Part shown: piece by piece, positions 1-7,461 of the stretch
Numbering within the stretch: the first letter of the stretch is position 1
Layout of the letters: each line of letters starts with the position of its first letter
Source of the DNA: Fibrobacter sp. UWP2
Lineage (GTDB): Bacteria > Fibrobacterota > Fibrobacteria > Fibrobacterales > Fibrobacteraceae
Length of the DNA stretch: 64,000 nucleotides
Assembly: GCF_900141705.1 (NCBI RefSeq)
Contig: NZ_FQYM01000017.1
Coordinates: 1-64,000 of the forward strand
Direction: 5' to 3'
Notes under the pieces: model-generated
Told to the model about the DNA's origin: nothing
The model's input: the letters and a program-made list of their open reading frames with translations, nothing else
The model's database searches: none
Made by a program: the position numbers and the translations under genes

Positions 1-61
1 TTGCTTGGTGTTTTTTTGCTGAACCAAATTTACAAGTTGGAGACCACCTTTTTCTTTTTGG

Positions 62-817
62 TTGCAGAAATTTCAACTAACTTTGGGGCATCTTCTGTGG
101 CGCACCTACCAGACCGAAATCAACGCCACTGAAGAAGTCACCACCGAAGACGACAAGATGAAGGGCGAAATCGACCAGGACTTCTGGGATTACGGTGGAG
201 TCGTCACCTTGTCTAACAGCCCGTCCGCCAAGACGGTGTTCTGGGCTGCCGGTGTCGCTGCCATTCGTCATTCGAACTACACCGAAGTAAAGGTCAATGG
301 AACCAAGACCAAAGTCACTGGCAACGCCGCCAACATTTCCATCACGCCGATGTTCAACATCGGTCTCCCGATTCTTTCCACGACCAACGCCCGCGTGTTG
401 CTGGGCGCCAACACCGAAATCCCGCTCGTCTTCTATGACGAAATCAAGGACGAAAACCGCAAGAACAAGGACAACTACCACATCATTGGTGTCGAAACCA
501 CACCGAACATCTTGGCAGAACTCGCCCTCGGCAAATGCTGGATGGTCTTTGGTGGCGCCGCCTACACTTGGGACGTGTTTGACATGGAACAGGACGAATA
601 CGTCGCCAACTATGACGATGCCGATACCAAGCACAAGCAGAGCTTCACCAAGATTGAATCCGTCACTGGGATGACCACCGTGAACGCCGGCGCCCGTTTC
701 CAGTACAGCAACTTCGCCTTGGAAGCCTCCATCCAGAACAGTTTCTACAACAATCCGCTCGAAGGATTCAACGGAACCAACTTCCTCGCTCAAGTGGGCG
801 GCTTCATCTATTTCTAA
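62..817 (+). CDS. Outer-membrane beta-barrel-like protein, 5' end missing or damaged
   Basis: The frame is open from base 23 to 817. The first usable start is a TTG at 62 with no ribosome binding site, and no signal peptide can be seen. The rest reads like an outer-membrane barrel: alternating polar and hydrophobic strands, an acidic loop near residues 20-40, and a C-terminal strand ending in Phe (GGFIYF). The first ~60 bases are T-rich and do not look like coding sequence, and a TGA at 20-22 closes the frame. The real N-terminus is therefore lost by truncation, frameshift or a contig edge. The lipoprotein gene 17 bp downstream may be co-transcribed. The specific function is unknown. Confidence 0.6.
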   Translation: MQKFQLTLGHLLWRTYQTEINATEEVTTEDDKMKGEIDQDFWDYGGVVTLSNSPSAKTVFWAAGVAAIRHSNYTEVKVNGTKTKVTGNAANISITPMFNIGLPILSTTNARVLLGANTEIPLVFYDEIKDENRKNKDNYHIIGVETTPNILAELALGKCWMVFGGAAYTWDVFDMEQDEYVANYDDADTKHKQSFTKIESVTGMTTVNAGARFQYSNFALEASIQNSFYNNPLEGFNGTNFLAQVGGFIYF

Positions 818-833
818 CACAGGAGTATAAAAC

Positions 834-1148
834 ATGAAAAAGATTTTCTCTATTCTTTTTGCAACGGCGCTGGTTAGCGCTGTGGTTGGCTGCTCCGGTG
901 AAAAGGACAGCACCATTAGCGGTCCTCGTATGTCGGACCGTCTTAACCCGGAAGATTTGGAAGACATCGCTAAAGGTTCTTCTACCACGCAGCCGACGAC
1001 TCCTTCCTCACAGGAAGAAGACGAAGTCATCGCCGAATACTGCAATAATTTTACCGAACTCGAACGCGATGGCAACGAAACGGAGTACTATTGCCTGGAT
1101 AACTCAGAATTCTACCTCTGCACCCAGACTTCGTGCACCAAAGAATAA
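834..1148 (+). CDS. Small lipoprotein, function unknown
   Basis: This 104-residue protein has a clear lipoprotein signal peptide: a KK start, a hydrophobic stretch, then VVGC with lipidation at Cys20. A good ribosome binding site (AGGAG) lies about 8 bases before the ATG. The mature part is acidic and Ser/Thr-rich. Its last ~35 residues carry four cysteines (YCNNF, YYCLDN, YLCTQTSC), suggesting two disulfides in the periplasm or on the surface. It follows the truncated barrel gene by 17 bp and is ended by a strong hairpin terminator. I do not recognise the family. Confidence 0.75.
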   Translation: MKKIFSILFATALVSAVVGCSGEKDSTISGPRMSDRLNPEDLEDIAKGSSTTQPTTPSSQEEDEVIAEYCNNFTELERDGNETEYYCLDNSEFYLCTQTSCTKE

Positions 1149-1170
1149 TAAGCGAAAGTTCTCTTAAAGC

Positions 1171-1207
1171 AAAAAGCCCTGGTCTTGGACCGGGGCTTTT
1201 TCTTTTT
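1171..1207 (+). terminator. Rho-independent terminator
   Basis: A GC-rich stem (AAGCCCTGGTC / GACCGGGGCTT) with a three-base loop is followed by a T-run. It ends the transcript of the lipoprotein at 834-1148. The A-run on the 5' side means it could also stop minus-strand transcription from the HsdR-N-like gene. Confidence 0.85.
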
Positions 1208-1223
1208 GACGATAATGCCTTTG

Positions 1224-1640
1224 CTACTGAAATTGCGGTAGCGAATCAATTTTAGTGAAACGCCTAGTTTCGGGATTAATGACAAAGTAACGAACAGTGT
1301 CGCCGAGGGCGAGCATCACGTAATTCGGCGTGATGACCTTGAGATACTTGTTAAGCTGCACCTGCAAAGCCTCCCAGGTGTACTCGCCGGGAGCCTTGCA
1401 CTCCACCAGGAGCCACGGGAGGTCCATAGTAGCGCCCGTACGAAAACCGTGCACCAAAATATCCACGCGATCGTCCGTTTTGGGGTCGATCGTCGAGAGC
1501 GGGAACTCTACCGCAATCAAATGCTCCGGCACCTTCACCTCGTGGAGCAAATAGCGGACTGTCGCCTGACGCACGCGTTCTTCGGGCGTGTTAGGGACTT
1601 CTTTTTTGCGAATCGGGTCGTATATCGTTCCGTGGGTCAT
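1224..1640 (-). CDS. Orphan type I restriction HsdR N-terminal-like nuclease domain protein
   Basis: This 138-residue protein resembles stand-alone HsdR_N domain proteins. It has a PD-(D/E)xK nuclease signature: an upstream Glu (AVEFPL), then DDRVDILVHG, then LLVECKAP, giving the D...ExK core. It begins with the arginine-rich helix typical of the family (PEERVRQATVRYLL). No specificity, methylase or translocase subunits lie nearby, so it is not a working type I system. Similar single-domain proteins are common in Bacteroidota and Fibrobacterota and have no established role. The ATG start gives a normal length, and the gene converges on the lipoprotein terminator. Confidence 0.75.
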   Translation of the reverse strand: MTHGTIYDPIRKKEVPNTPEERVRQATVRYLLHEVKVPEHLIAVEFPLSTIDPKTDDRVDILVHGFRTGATMDLPWLLVECKAPGEYTWEALQVQLNKYLKVITPNYVMLALGDTVRYFVINPETRRFTKIDSLPQFQ

Positions 1641-1670
1641 AACCTGAATATAGAAATCTTAATGGCAAAC

Positions 1671-1699
1671 TTGACAACCTCCACACTTGGAACTATATT
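1671..1699 (+). promoter_or_regulatory. Consensus sigma-70-type promoter of the candidate small RNA
   Basis: TTGACA at 1671-1676 and TATATT at 1694-1699 are separated by exactly 17 bp. It is one of the two closest matches to consensus in the window and fires away from the divergent HsdR-N-like gene. The predicted start falls at about 1705-1707. Confidence 0.8.
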
Positions 1700-1705
1700 T
1701 CGGGA

Positions 1706-1873
1706 CATGAACAAATTCTTTGGACAGAACACCGCAGCAGCGGCAAAGGCAGCAAGCCCGGCAGCAGCCCGAGCTATTGTGGGGCTGTCCAGAGAAACCG
1801 AAGTCTGCAAGGCATAGCGCTAAAATCCAGACCAAAAGTTTCAAGGGCAGCCCCGTAAAAGGCTGCTTTTTTT
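1706..1873 (+). ncRNA. Candidate structured small RNA (~168 nt)
   Basis: The unit runs from the promoter at 1671-1699 to an intrinsic terminator at 1847-1873. An 11-bp long-range stem (1717-1727 with 1785-1795, one G-U pair) encloses a GC-rich, repeat-like interior. A second stem pairs GTCTG 1803-1807 with CAGAC 1828-1832, and the terminator stem follows. An alternative reading is a leaderless 36-codon ORF at 1707-1817 (MNKFFGQ..., alanine-rich). The self-complementarity and lack of protein features favour RNA. It does not match the hallmarks of tmRNA, RNase P RNA or SRP RNA that I can check by eye. The minus-strand Cys-rich reading of the same DNA looks like a shadow. Confidence 0.55.
1847..1873 (+). 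terminator. Terminator of the candidate small RNA
   Basis: GCAGCC at 1847-1852 pairs with GGCTGC at 1861-1866 across an 8-base loop, followed by seven T residues. Confidence 0.8.
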
Positions 1874-1922
1874 ATTTACCCCAATTTTAACCACTAACCA
1901 CAAGGATCGGAAATTCTTACCT

Positions 1923-1956
1923 AGATCCTTCGCCCTTTACAGGGCTCAGGATGACA
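1923..1956 (+). repeat. Intergenic palindromic repeat, copy 1
   Basis: The sequence has AGATCCTTCG, a variable hairpin (CCCTTTACAGGG), then CTCAGGATGACA. The ends GATCCT and AGGATG are near-complementary. Related copies lie at 6254-6284 (diverged) and inside tilS at 47191-47219 and 47695-47733. It sits between the small RNA and the aminotransferase gene. Confidence 0.7.
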
Positions 1957-2070
1957 CTGAGTTGAAAATCAAGGCTCTGGATGGCATTGAAGCAACATTA
2001 CAGGATGATTATTATTCTATAATTACGCAGTAAAATTTGAGAATTTTCGATACCTATACAGGAGCATAAA

Positions 2071-3372
2071 ATGCGCAGAAGACTTTTGAGCGAAGGTGCC
2101 AAGGAACTCTCTTACGAAATCCGCGAGATCGTGAAGAAGGCAAACCAGCTCAAGGCACTCGGCCTCCCCATCCACTGGGAAAACATCGGCGACCCCATCG
2201 AAAAGAAGTGCCAGATTCCCGACTGGATCAAGGACATCGTGGTGGACCTCGTCAAGACGAACCGCAGCTACGGCTACTGCCCCTCCAAGGGCATGCTCGA
2301 AACCCGCGAATTCCTGGTAAAAGAGAACAACAAGCTCGGCGGTGCACAGATCAACGTCGATGACATCCTGTTCTTCAACGGCCTCGGTGACGCCATCGCC
2401 ACCATCTACGGACTGCTCTCGATGAACACCCGCATCATCGGACCTGCCCCGGCCTACTCCACCCATAGTTCCGCCGAAGCGGCACATGCCCACACGGCCC
2501 CCATCACCTACAGCCTCCAGCCCGAAAACCACTGGTACCCGGACCTGGAAGAACTCGAGAACAAGGTGAAGTACAACCCGAGCATCGCGGGCATCCTGAT
2601 TTTGAACCCGGACAACCCGACCGGCATGGTCTACCCGCTCGACATCCTCAAGAAGATTGTGGATATCGCGAAGCGCTACAACCTGTTCATCATCTGCGAC
2701 GAAATCTACAACAAGATTACGTACAATGGCGCCCACGCCTACGCCCTGGCCGAATACATCGGCGACGTTCCGGGCATCGCGCTCAAGGGCATTTCGAAGG
2801 AATACCCGTGGCCGGGCGCTCGTTGCGGCTGGGCCGAATACTACAACCGCGACAAGGACGAACAGTTCGACGCCTTCTGCCGCGCCATCGACAACGCGAA
2901 GATGGTGGAAGTCTGCTCGACCACGCTCCCGCAGATGACCATTCCGCGTGTGCTGGGCGATCCGCGCTTTATCGAGCACCGCACCGCACTGAACGAGAAG
3001 ATTGGCCGCCGCAGCGCCATCATCAACGAAATCCTTTCCGACATTCCGGAACTGTACTTCAACCCGACCTACGGCGCGTTCTACAACACCATCATCTTCC
3101 GCGAAGGAACCTTGAACAGCCACCAGAGCTTGAAGATTGACAACCCGATCATCAAGAAGAAAGTGGAGGAATGGTGCAGCAAGACCACGAACCTGGACTA
3201 CCGCTTCGTGTACTACCTGCTGGGCGCGAAGGGCGTCTGCGTGGTTCCGAGTACCAGCTTCTGCACTGACTTGAAGGGCTTCCGCGTGACGCTCCTCGAA
3301 GAGGATGAAGACGAACTGCGCAGCGTGTTCACCACGATCCACGACGCCATCGTGGAATACCTGCATAGTTAA
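2071..3372 (+). CDS. Class I/II PLP-dependent aminotransferase
   Basis: This 433-residue fold-type I aminotransferase carries the usual landmarks. These are a substrate/cofactor region around YGYCPSKGM, the NPDNPTGMVYPL motif (PLP contact), ICDEIYNKITY, the Schiff-base lysine in KGISKEYPWPGARCGW, and a C-terminal small domain. It probably moves an amino group between an amino acid such as alanine, aspartate or an aromatic residue and 2-oxoglutarate; substrate cannot be fixed from sequence. The start is an ATG preceded by AGGAGC. A TATAAT box at 2018-2023 may be the -10 element. The gene ends 21 bp before potA, so it is probably the first gene of the polyamine-transport operon, which hints at amine or amino-acid metabolism. 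Confidence 0.88.
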   Translation: MRRRLLSEGAKELSYEIREIVKKANQLKALGLPIHWENIGDPIEKKCQIPDWIKDIVVDLVKTNRSYGYCPSKGMLETREFLVKENNKLGGAQINVDDILFFNGLGDAIATIYGLLSMNTRIIGPAPAYSTHSSAEAAHAHTAPITYSLQPENHWYPDLEELENKVKYNPSIAGILILNPDNPTGMVYPLDILKKIVDIAKRYNLFIICDEIYNKITYNGAHAYALAEYIGDVPGIALKGISKEYPWPGARCGWAEYYNRDKDEQFDAFCRAIDNAKMVEVCSTTLPQMTIPRVLGDPRFIEHRTALNEKIGRRSAIINEILSDIPELYFNPTYGAFYNTIIFREGTLNSHQSLKIDNPIIKKKVEEWCSKTTNLDYRFVYYLLGAKGVCVVPSTSFCTDLKGFRVTLLEEDEDELRSVFTTIHDAIVEYLHS

Positions 3373-3393
3373 GGGACTTTGCGGGAACGGGAC

Positions 3394-4479
3394 ATGGAAA
3401 GCGCGGACCTCCACATCAAGGGTGTTCAAAAGAGCTTTGGCGACAAGGCAGTTCTAAAGAATATCGACGTCACCATCAAGGACGGCGAGTTCGTGACGCT
3501 CCTCGGCCCTTCGGGCTGCGGAAAGACGACGCTCCTCCGCATTATCGCGGGCTTCGAAAAGGCAGACGCGGGCGCAGTTATCCTTGGCGGCGAGGACATC
3601 TCGAAAAAGTCCCCTGCAAAGCGCGACATCAATACGGTGTTCCAGAGCTACGCGCTGTTCCCGCACCTGAACGTTTTCAACAACATCGCATTCGGCCTCA
3701 AAAGCAAGAAAGTCCCGAAGGACGAAATCGAGCGCCGTGTGAACGCGATGATGGAAGTCGTGAACATCACGGACTTTGCAAACGAGAAACCCAACACGTT
3801 GAGCGGCGGGCAGAAGCAACGAGTGGCGCTCGCCCGTGCCCTCGTGAACGAGCCCGACATTCTGCTTTTGGATGAGCCACTTTCGGCACTCGACGCGAAC
3901 CTCCGCAAAAAGCTACAGACCGAACTCCGCGACGTACAACGTAAGACCGACACCACCTTCATCATGGTGACCCACGACCAAGACGAAGCTATCGCCGTCA
4001 GCGACCGCATTTTTGTGATGTACAAGGGCGAAATTGTGCAGGAAGGCACCCCCGAAGACGTGTACGAGCGTCCGGTGAACCGTTTTGTGGCGACATTCAT
4101 CGGCGAAGCGAATATTTTGGAATGCGAACGCATTTCCAACTCCATAGTCCGCACATGTTTCGGCGATCTCGTTGTGGAACGCGCTCCATCATGGGAAAGC
4201 GTAAGTTCGGCTACCGCAAAGGGCGGCGTCGCCATCCGCATGGAAGACATCCACGTGTGTACGCCGAGCGAGCATTTCGAGAACAACACCTTCCCCGCCA
4301 CTATCTTGGAACGTATCTTCCGCGGCGACTACTGGGAACTGATTGCGCAAATGAAGGACTCAAACGGAAACGCCTGCCGCACGCTCCGCGTAATGACCGA
4401 CCCCGACGAAATCTACAACGCAGGGGACCAGGTGACACTCTACATGGAGCCTCAATATTTGCAAGTGCTGAGTGACTAA
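3394..4479 (+). CDS. potA: Spermidine/putrescine ABC transporter ATPase PotA
   Basis: This cytoplasmic ATPase powers polyamine import with PotB, PotC and PotD. Visible motifs are Walker A GPSGCGKT (Gly38-Thr45), the Q-loop in VFQSYALFPHL, the signature LSGGQKQRVALARAL, Walker B ILLLDEPLSALD and the switch His in VTHDQDEA. A C-terminal TOBE-like domain (about 240-361) is typical of PotA and MalK regulators. I chose the ATG at 3394, although an in-frame TTG lies 15 bases upstream, because the domain starts normally from the ATG. The last base of the TAA stop region overlaps the ATG of potB, implying translational coupling. Confidence 0.93.
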   Translation: MESADLHIKGVQKSFGDKAVLKNIDVTIKDGEFVTLLGPSGCGKTTLLRIIAGFEKADAGAVILGGEDISKKSPAKRDINTVFQSYALFPHLNVFNNIAFGLKSKKVPKDEIERRVNAMMEVVNITDFANEKPNTLSGGQKQRVALARALVNEPDILLLDEPLSALDANLRKKLQTELRDVQRKTDTTFIMVTHDQDEAIAVSDRIFVMYKGEIVQEGTPEDVYERPVNRFVATFIGEANILECERISNSIVRTCFGDLVVERAPSWESVSSATAKGGVAIRMEDIHVCTPSEHFENNTFPATILERIFRGDYWELIAQMKDSNGNACRTLRVMTDPDEIYNAGDQVTLYMEPQYLQVLSD

Positions 4480-5411
4480 TGCGAAAAGCAAACGCAACAA
4501 GCAATCCTCACACTCCCGAGGTTATTGAAGGCAAGCTCACGACCAAGAGCCGCATGCGGAAGTTCGGCCTTTTGCTTACGGGACCGGGCATGCTGTGGCT
4601 TTTGGTGTTCCTGCTCCTCCCCACCGTTTTCCTTTTGGTGATGGCTTTTGCACAGCGCGGTTCCTACGGCACCATCGACTGGACGTTCAGCATCGAGAAC
4701 CTGAAAAAGCTCGTGGGCTTCAGCTCGTTCGGCTGGTCCGCCGACAACCTACTCATCATCTGGCGGAGTTTCAAGATCGCAGTCATCACGACACTCCTCT
4801 GCCTTGCGGTTGGCCTCCCCATGGCCTTCTGGATTGGTGCCCACAGCAAAAAGACGAGCGCCCTGTTGCTTGCCCTCGTGATGGTTCCGAGCTGCACGAA
4901 CCTCGTCATCCGTACTTACGCGTGGATGATTTTCCTTGGTGCGCAGATGCCGCCCACGTGGCTAGCCCGCGCGCTCGGCCTTATCGGCGAAATGGAATCG
5001 CTTTACCCCGGCACCTTCGCGGTCTACATTGGCATGGTGAGTTGCATGCTCCCCTTCGCGGTACTCCCGCTCTACACGAGCGTCGAACGGCTTGACTGGG
5101 GAATCGTCGAGGCGGCACGAGACCTTTACGCAGGGCCCGTTCGCGTATTCTACCACGGAATCTTATCGCAGATGATGCCCGGCATCGTGGCGAGTGTCGT
5201 CCTTACGCTTGTGCCGACACTCGGCATGTACGTGGTGAGCGACCTCCTCGGCGGCGCAAAGTTCATCCTCATCGGGAACCTAATACAGCAGCAGTTCTTT
5301 GGGACGGCGCTCGACTGGCCGTTCGGTGCAATGCTCGGCATTGTCCTCATCATCTCAAGCGTTTTGAGCCTCATTGTGTTCCAGAAGACGGGAGGGAAGT
5401 CCTTTGTCTAA
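4479..5411 (+). CDS. potB: Polyamine ABC transporter permease PotB
   Basis: This 310-residue inner-membrane protein has about six hydrophobic helices. The EAA-type loop that docks on the ATPase is visible as VEAARDLYAGPVRVFYHGIL near residues 205-225. Order and size match PotB. It starts one base before the end of potA and its 3' end overlaps potC. The N-terminus is a charged 35-residue cytoplasmic stretch before the first helix (LLLTGPGMLWLLVFLLLP). Confidence 0.93.
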   Translation: MRKANATSNPHTPEVIEGKLTTKSRMRKFGLLLTGPGMLWLLVFLLLPTVFLLVMAFAQRGSYGTIDWTFSIENLKKLVGFSSFGWSADNLLIIWRSFKIAVITTLLCLAVGLPMAFWIGAHSKKTSALLLALVMVPSCTNLVIRTYAWMIFLGAQMPPTWLARALGLIGEMESLYPGTFAVYIGMVSCMLPFAVLPLYTSVERLDWGIVEAARDLYAGPVRVFYHGILSQMMPGIVASVVLTLVPTLGMYVVSDLLGGAKFILIGNLIQQQFFGTALDWPFGAMLGIVLIISSVLSLIVFQKTGGKSFV

Positions 5412-6222
5412 GCGCCTCCCGCTATACGCCCGCATTTTAGCCTACATCGGCATGCTGCTTTTGTACATGCCGCTCTTGGTGGTGCTCATCCAGAGTTTCA
5501 ACGCGAACAAACACGGCCAGACCTGGGGCGGCTTCACCTTCGACTGGTACGCAAAGCTCTTTGACAACGCACTCGTGCAGTCGGCGACGGTCAACACGCT
5601 CATCCTCGCCATCGTGAGTACCGTCATCTCGACCGCCCTCGGCACGCTCCTCGCCATCGGCATCCACCGCACGCCCTGGGGCAAAAAAATGCAGGGCCTC
5701 TACGACATGAGCATCAACGTCCCCGTGGTGACGCCCGACATCTTGATGGCAATCGCGCTCGTGAGCGTATTCGCCCTCTTCAGGAGCTTCACCCCGCTAT
5801 TCGACCCGGGCATGCTTACCCTCATCATCGCCCACGTGACCTTTGAAATCAGCTTTGTGGTGCTCGTGGTGCAGAGCCGTCTCGTCTCCATCGGCAAAGA
5901 CCAGATCGAGGCCGCCCGCGACCTTTACGCAAGCACCGCCGGTGCCTGGTTCCGCGTGATTCTCCCGCAGCTCTCCACGGCTATCGTCTCGGGGGCGCTC
6001 CTCGCCTTCACGCTCTCGCTCGACGACTTCATCATCAGCTTCTTTGTGAGCGGGCCCAAGTCCACGACCCTCCCGCTCTACATATACGGCTCGCTCAAGC
6101 GAGGGATTTCCCCGCAAATACATGCCCTCTCTACGCTGATTTTCGCCATCACGCTGTTTGCGATGCTCATTTTCGCCCTCAAAGGATCGTTCAAGAAGAA
6201 ACGCAAAAAAACTTCTTGTTAG
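5404..6222 (+). CDS. potC: Polyamine ABC transporter permease PotC
   Basis: This second permease subunit has about 272 residues and six predicted helices. Its EAA loop reads IEAARDLYASTAGAWFRVILP, followed by the conserved SLDDFIISFF stretch found in PotC. I place the start at TTG 5404 (LSKRLPLYARIL), which has a strong ribosome binding site (GGAGGGAAG) about 5 bases upstream and overlaps the potB stop by 8 bp. The in-frame ATG further upstream lies deep in potB and is less likely. The C-terminus is a lysine-rich tail. Confidence 0.92.
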   Translation: MSKRLPLYARILAYIGMLLLYMPLLVVLIQSFNANKHGQTWGGFTFDWYAKLFDNALVQSATVNTLILAIVSTVISTALGTLLAIGIHRTPWGKKMQGLYDMSINVPVVTPDILMAIALVSVFALFRSFTPLFDPGMLTLIIAHVTFEISFVVLVVQSRLVSIGKDQIEAARDLYASTAGAWFRVILPQLSTAIVSGALLAFTLSLDDFIISFFVSGPKSTTLPLYIYGSLKRGISPQIHALSTLIFAITLFAMLIFALKGSFKKKRKKTSC

Positions 6223-6253
6223 ATTTTAGTATAACACTTGCCAAAACGTCCCC

Positions 6254-6284
6254 GGATCCACCCTCCCGGTGGCTTCAGGATGAC
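6254..6284 (+). repeat. Diverged palindromic repeat between potC and potD
   Basis: GGATCCACC, then a TCCCGG centre, then GGTGGCTTCAGGATGACA. The arms CCACC and GGTGG form a hairpin. The end CTTCAGGATGACA matches the repeat family at 1923 and in tilS. It sits inside the pot operon and could reduce read-through or protect the upstream mRNA. Confidence 0.55.
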
Positions 6285-6318
6285 AAATGTCGTTCACAAT
6301 TATTGTAAGGATTACAGA

Positions 6319-7395
6319 ATGAAAAAAATTCTCCTTGCTGCATTCGCCCTTCTTGCAAGCCTCGCCTTCACGGCATGCAACGAGCAAAAACAAGAACAGA
6401 AGGCCACGGCCGAAGCCCCGAAGACCGTCACCGTGATGATCTACAGCGAGTATATCGACCCCGCCATGCTGGAAGACTTTGAGAAAAAGACCGGCTACAA
6501 GGTTCAGCTGGAACTCTACGAAGCCCAGGAAGAAATGATCGGCAAGCTCCAGGCCGCGGGCACAAGCCAATACGACGTGGTCATCGCCAGCGACGTGGTA
6601 ATCCAGCAGATGGTGCACTTGGGACTCATCCAGCCCATCGACACGAACAAAATCCCGAACCGCAAAAACATCGCCGAACAGTTCATGGGCCAGCCCTACG
6701 ACCCGACAAACACCTACACCATCCCCTACCTCTGGGGCACCACGGGCATTCTCTTCCGCGGTGACAAGGTGGACCCGGACAGCGTGAGCTACTCCATGCT
6801 CTTTGACGCAAAGCAGACCAAGGGCAACTTCAGCCTTTTGGAAGAGAGCCGTTCCATGCTCTCGATGGCGCTCCAGGCTTTGGGTTTTGACGCGAACAGC
6901 ACCAAGCAAGAGGAAATCAACAAGGCTGTGGAATACATTCTGCAGGCCAAAAAGGACCCGCACTTCCTCGCCTTTGACGGAAGCGTCGGCGGCAAGGACA
7001 AGGTGCTCTCCAATATGGATTGGGCTGCCATCGTCTTCAACGGCGAAGCTGCCGTTGCCATCGACGAGGATTCCACGCTCCAGTACGTGATCCCGAAGGA
7101 AGGCTCCTTCATGTGGGTGGACGCCATGACGCTCAGCTCCAAGTCCCCGAACCCGGAAGGCGCCTACGCCTTTATGAACTACATTCTCGACGGTCAGATT
7201 GGCGCACAGCTTGCGAAGTTCGTTTACTACGCGACCCCGAACAAGGCAAGCCTCGAAGTCATCGACCAGGATTTCAAGGACAACCGCGTGATCAACCCGA
7301 CCGAATCTGAAATCAAGCGCATGGTGTTCCTCGCTGACCCGGGTGATGCCGCCAAGCTCTTTGACGAAGCCTGGACCATAGTCAAGACTAGATAG
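6319..7395 (+). CDS. potD: Polyamine ABC transporter substrate-binding lipoprotein PotD
   Basis: This 358-residue periplasmic binding protein has a lipoprotein signal (LAFTAC, Cys19). It captures spermidine or putrescine and delivers it to PotBC. The fold signatures of PotD are visible: VMIYSEYIDPAMLEDFEKKTG, YDVVIASDVVIQQM, IPYLWGTTGILF and a late WVDAMTLSSKSPNPEGAYAFMNY. I start at ATG 6319 because it begins a perfect lipoprotein signal; the open frame upstream runs through the repeat at 6254-6284. Glutamine/lysine-rich residues follow the cysteine, unlike the acidic pattern of the putative surface lipoproteins, as expected for a protein that stays at the inner membrane. Confidence 0.93.
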   Translation: MKKILLAAFALLASLAFTACNEQKQEQKATAEAPKTVTVMIYSEYIDPAMLEDFEKKTGYKVQLELYEAQEEMIGKLQAAGTSQYDVVIASDVVIQQMVHLGLIQPIDTNKIPNRKNIAEQFMGQPYDPTNTYTIPYLWGTTGILFRGDKVDPDSVSYSMLFDAKQTKGNFSLLEESRSMLSMALQALGFDANSTKQEEINKAVEYILQAKKDPHFLAFDGSVGGKDKVLSNMDWAAIVFNGEAAVAIDEDSTLQYVIPKEGSFMWVDAMTLSSKSPNPEGAYAFMNYILDGQIGAQLAKFVYYATPNKASLEVIDQDFKDNRVINPTESEIKRMVFLADPGDAAKLFDEAWTIVKTR

Positions 7396-7423
7396 ACCCA
7401 AAAGACCGCGCTCTCGCTCGGTA

Positions 7424-7453
7424 CAAAAAAAGCCCCTTTGCAGGGCTTTTTTT
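7424..7453 (+). terminator. Bidirectional terminator between potD and xth
   Basis: AAAAAGCCC and GGGCTTTTT flank a 7-base loop. A-runs and T-runs on both sides let it end both the pot operon (+) and the convergent exonuclease gene (-). Confidence 0.85.
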
Positions 7454-7461
7454 AATGCAAT

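Noticed and set aside
1224-1640. A type I restriction-modification system
   Set aside because: Only the HsdR N-terminal-like domain exists; there is no methylase, specificity subunit or helicase motor nearby.
1659-1844. Cys-rich 61-residue reading on the minus strand
   Set aside because: It is the antisense of the candidate small RNA, its cysteines come from GCA/GCAGC repeats read in reverse, and no ribosome binding site is present.
2023-3429. 468-residue open reading on the minus strand opposite the aminotransferase
   Set aside because: Composition is Val/Asp/His/Arg-rich with no domain, as expected opposite a GC-rich gene with strong codon bias. The plus-strand aminotransferase is unmistakable.
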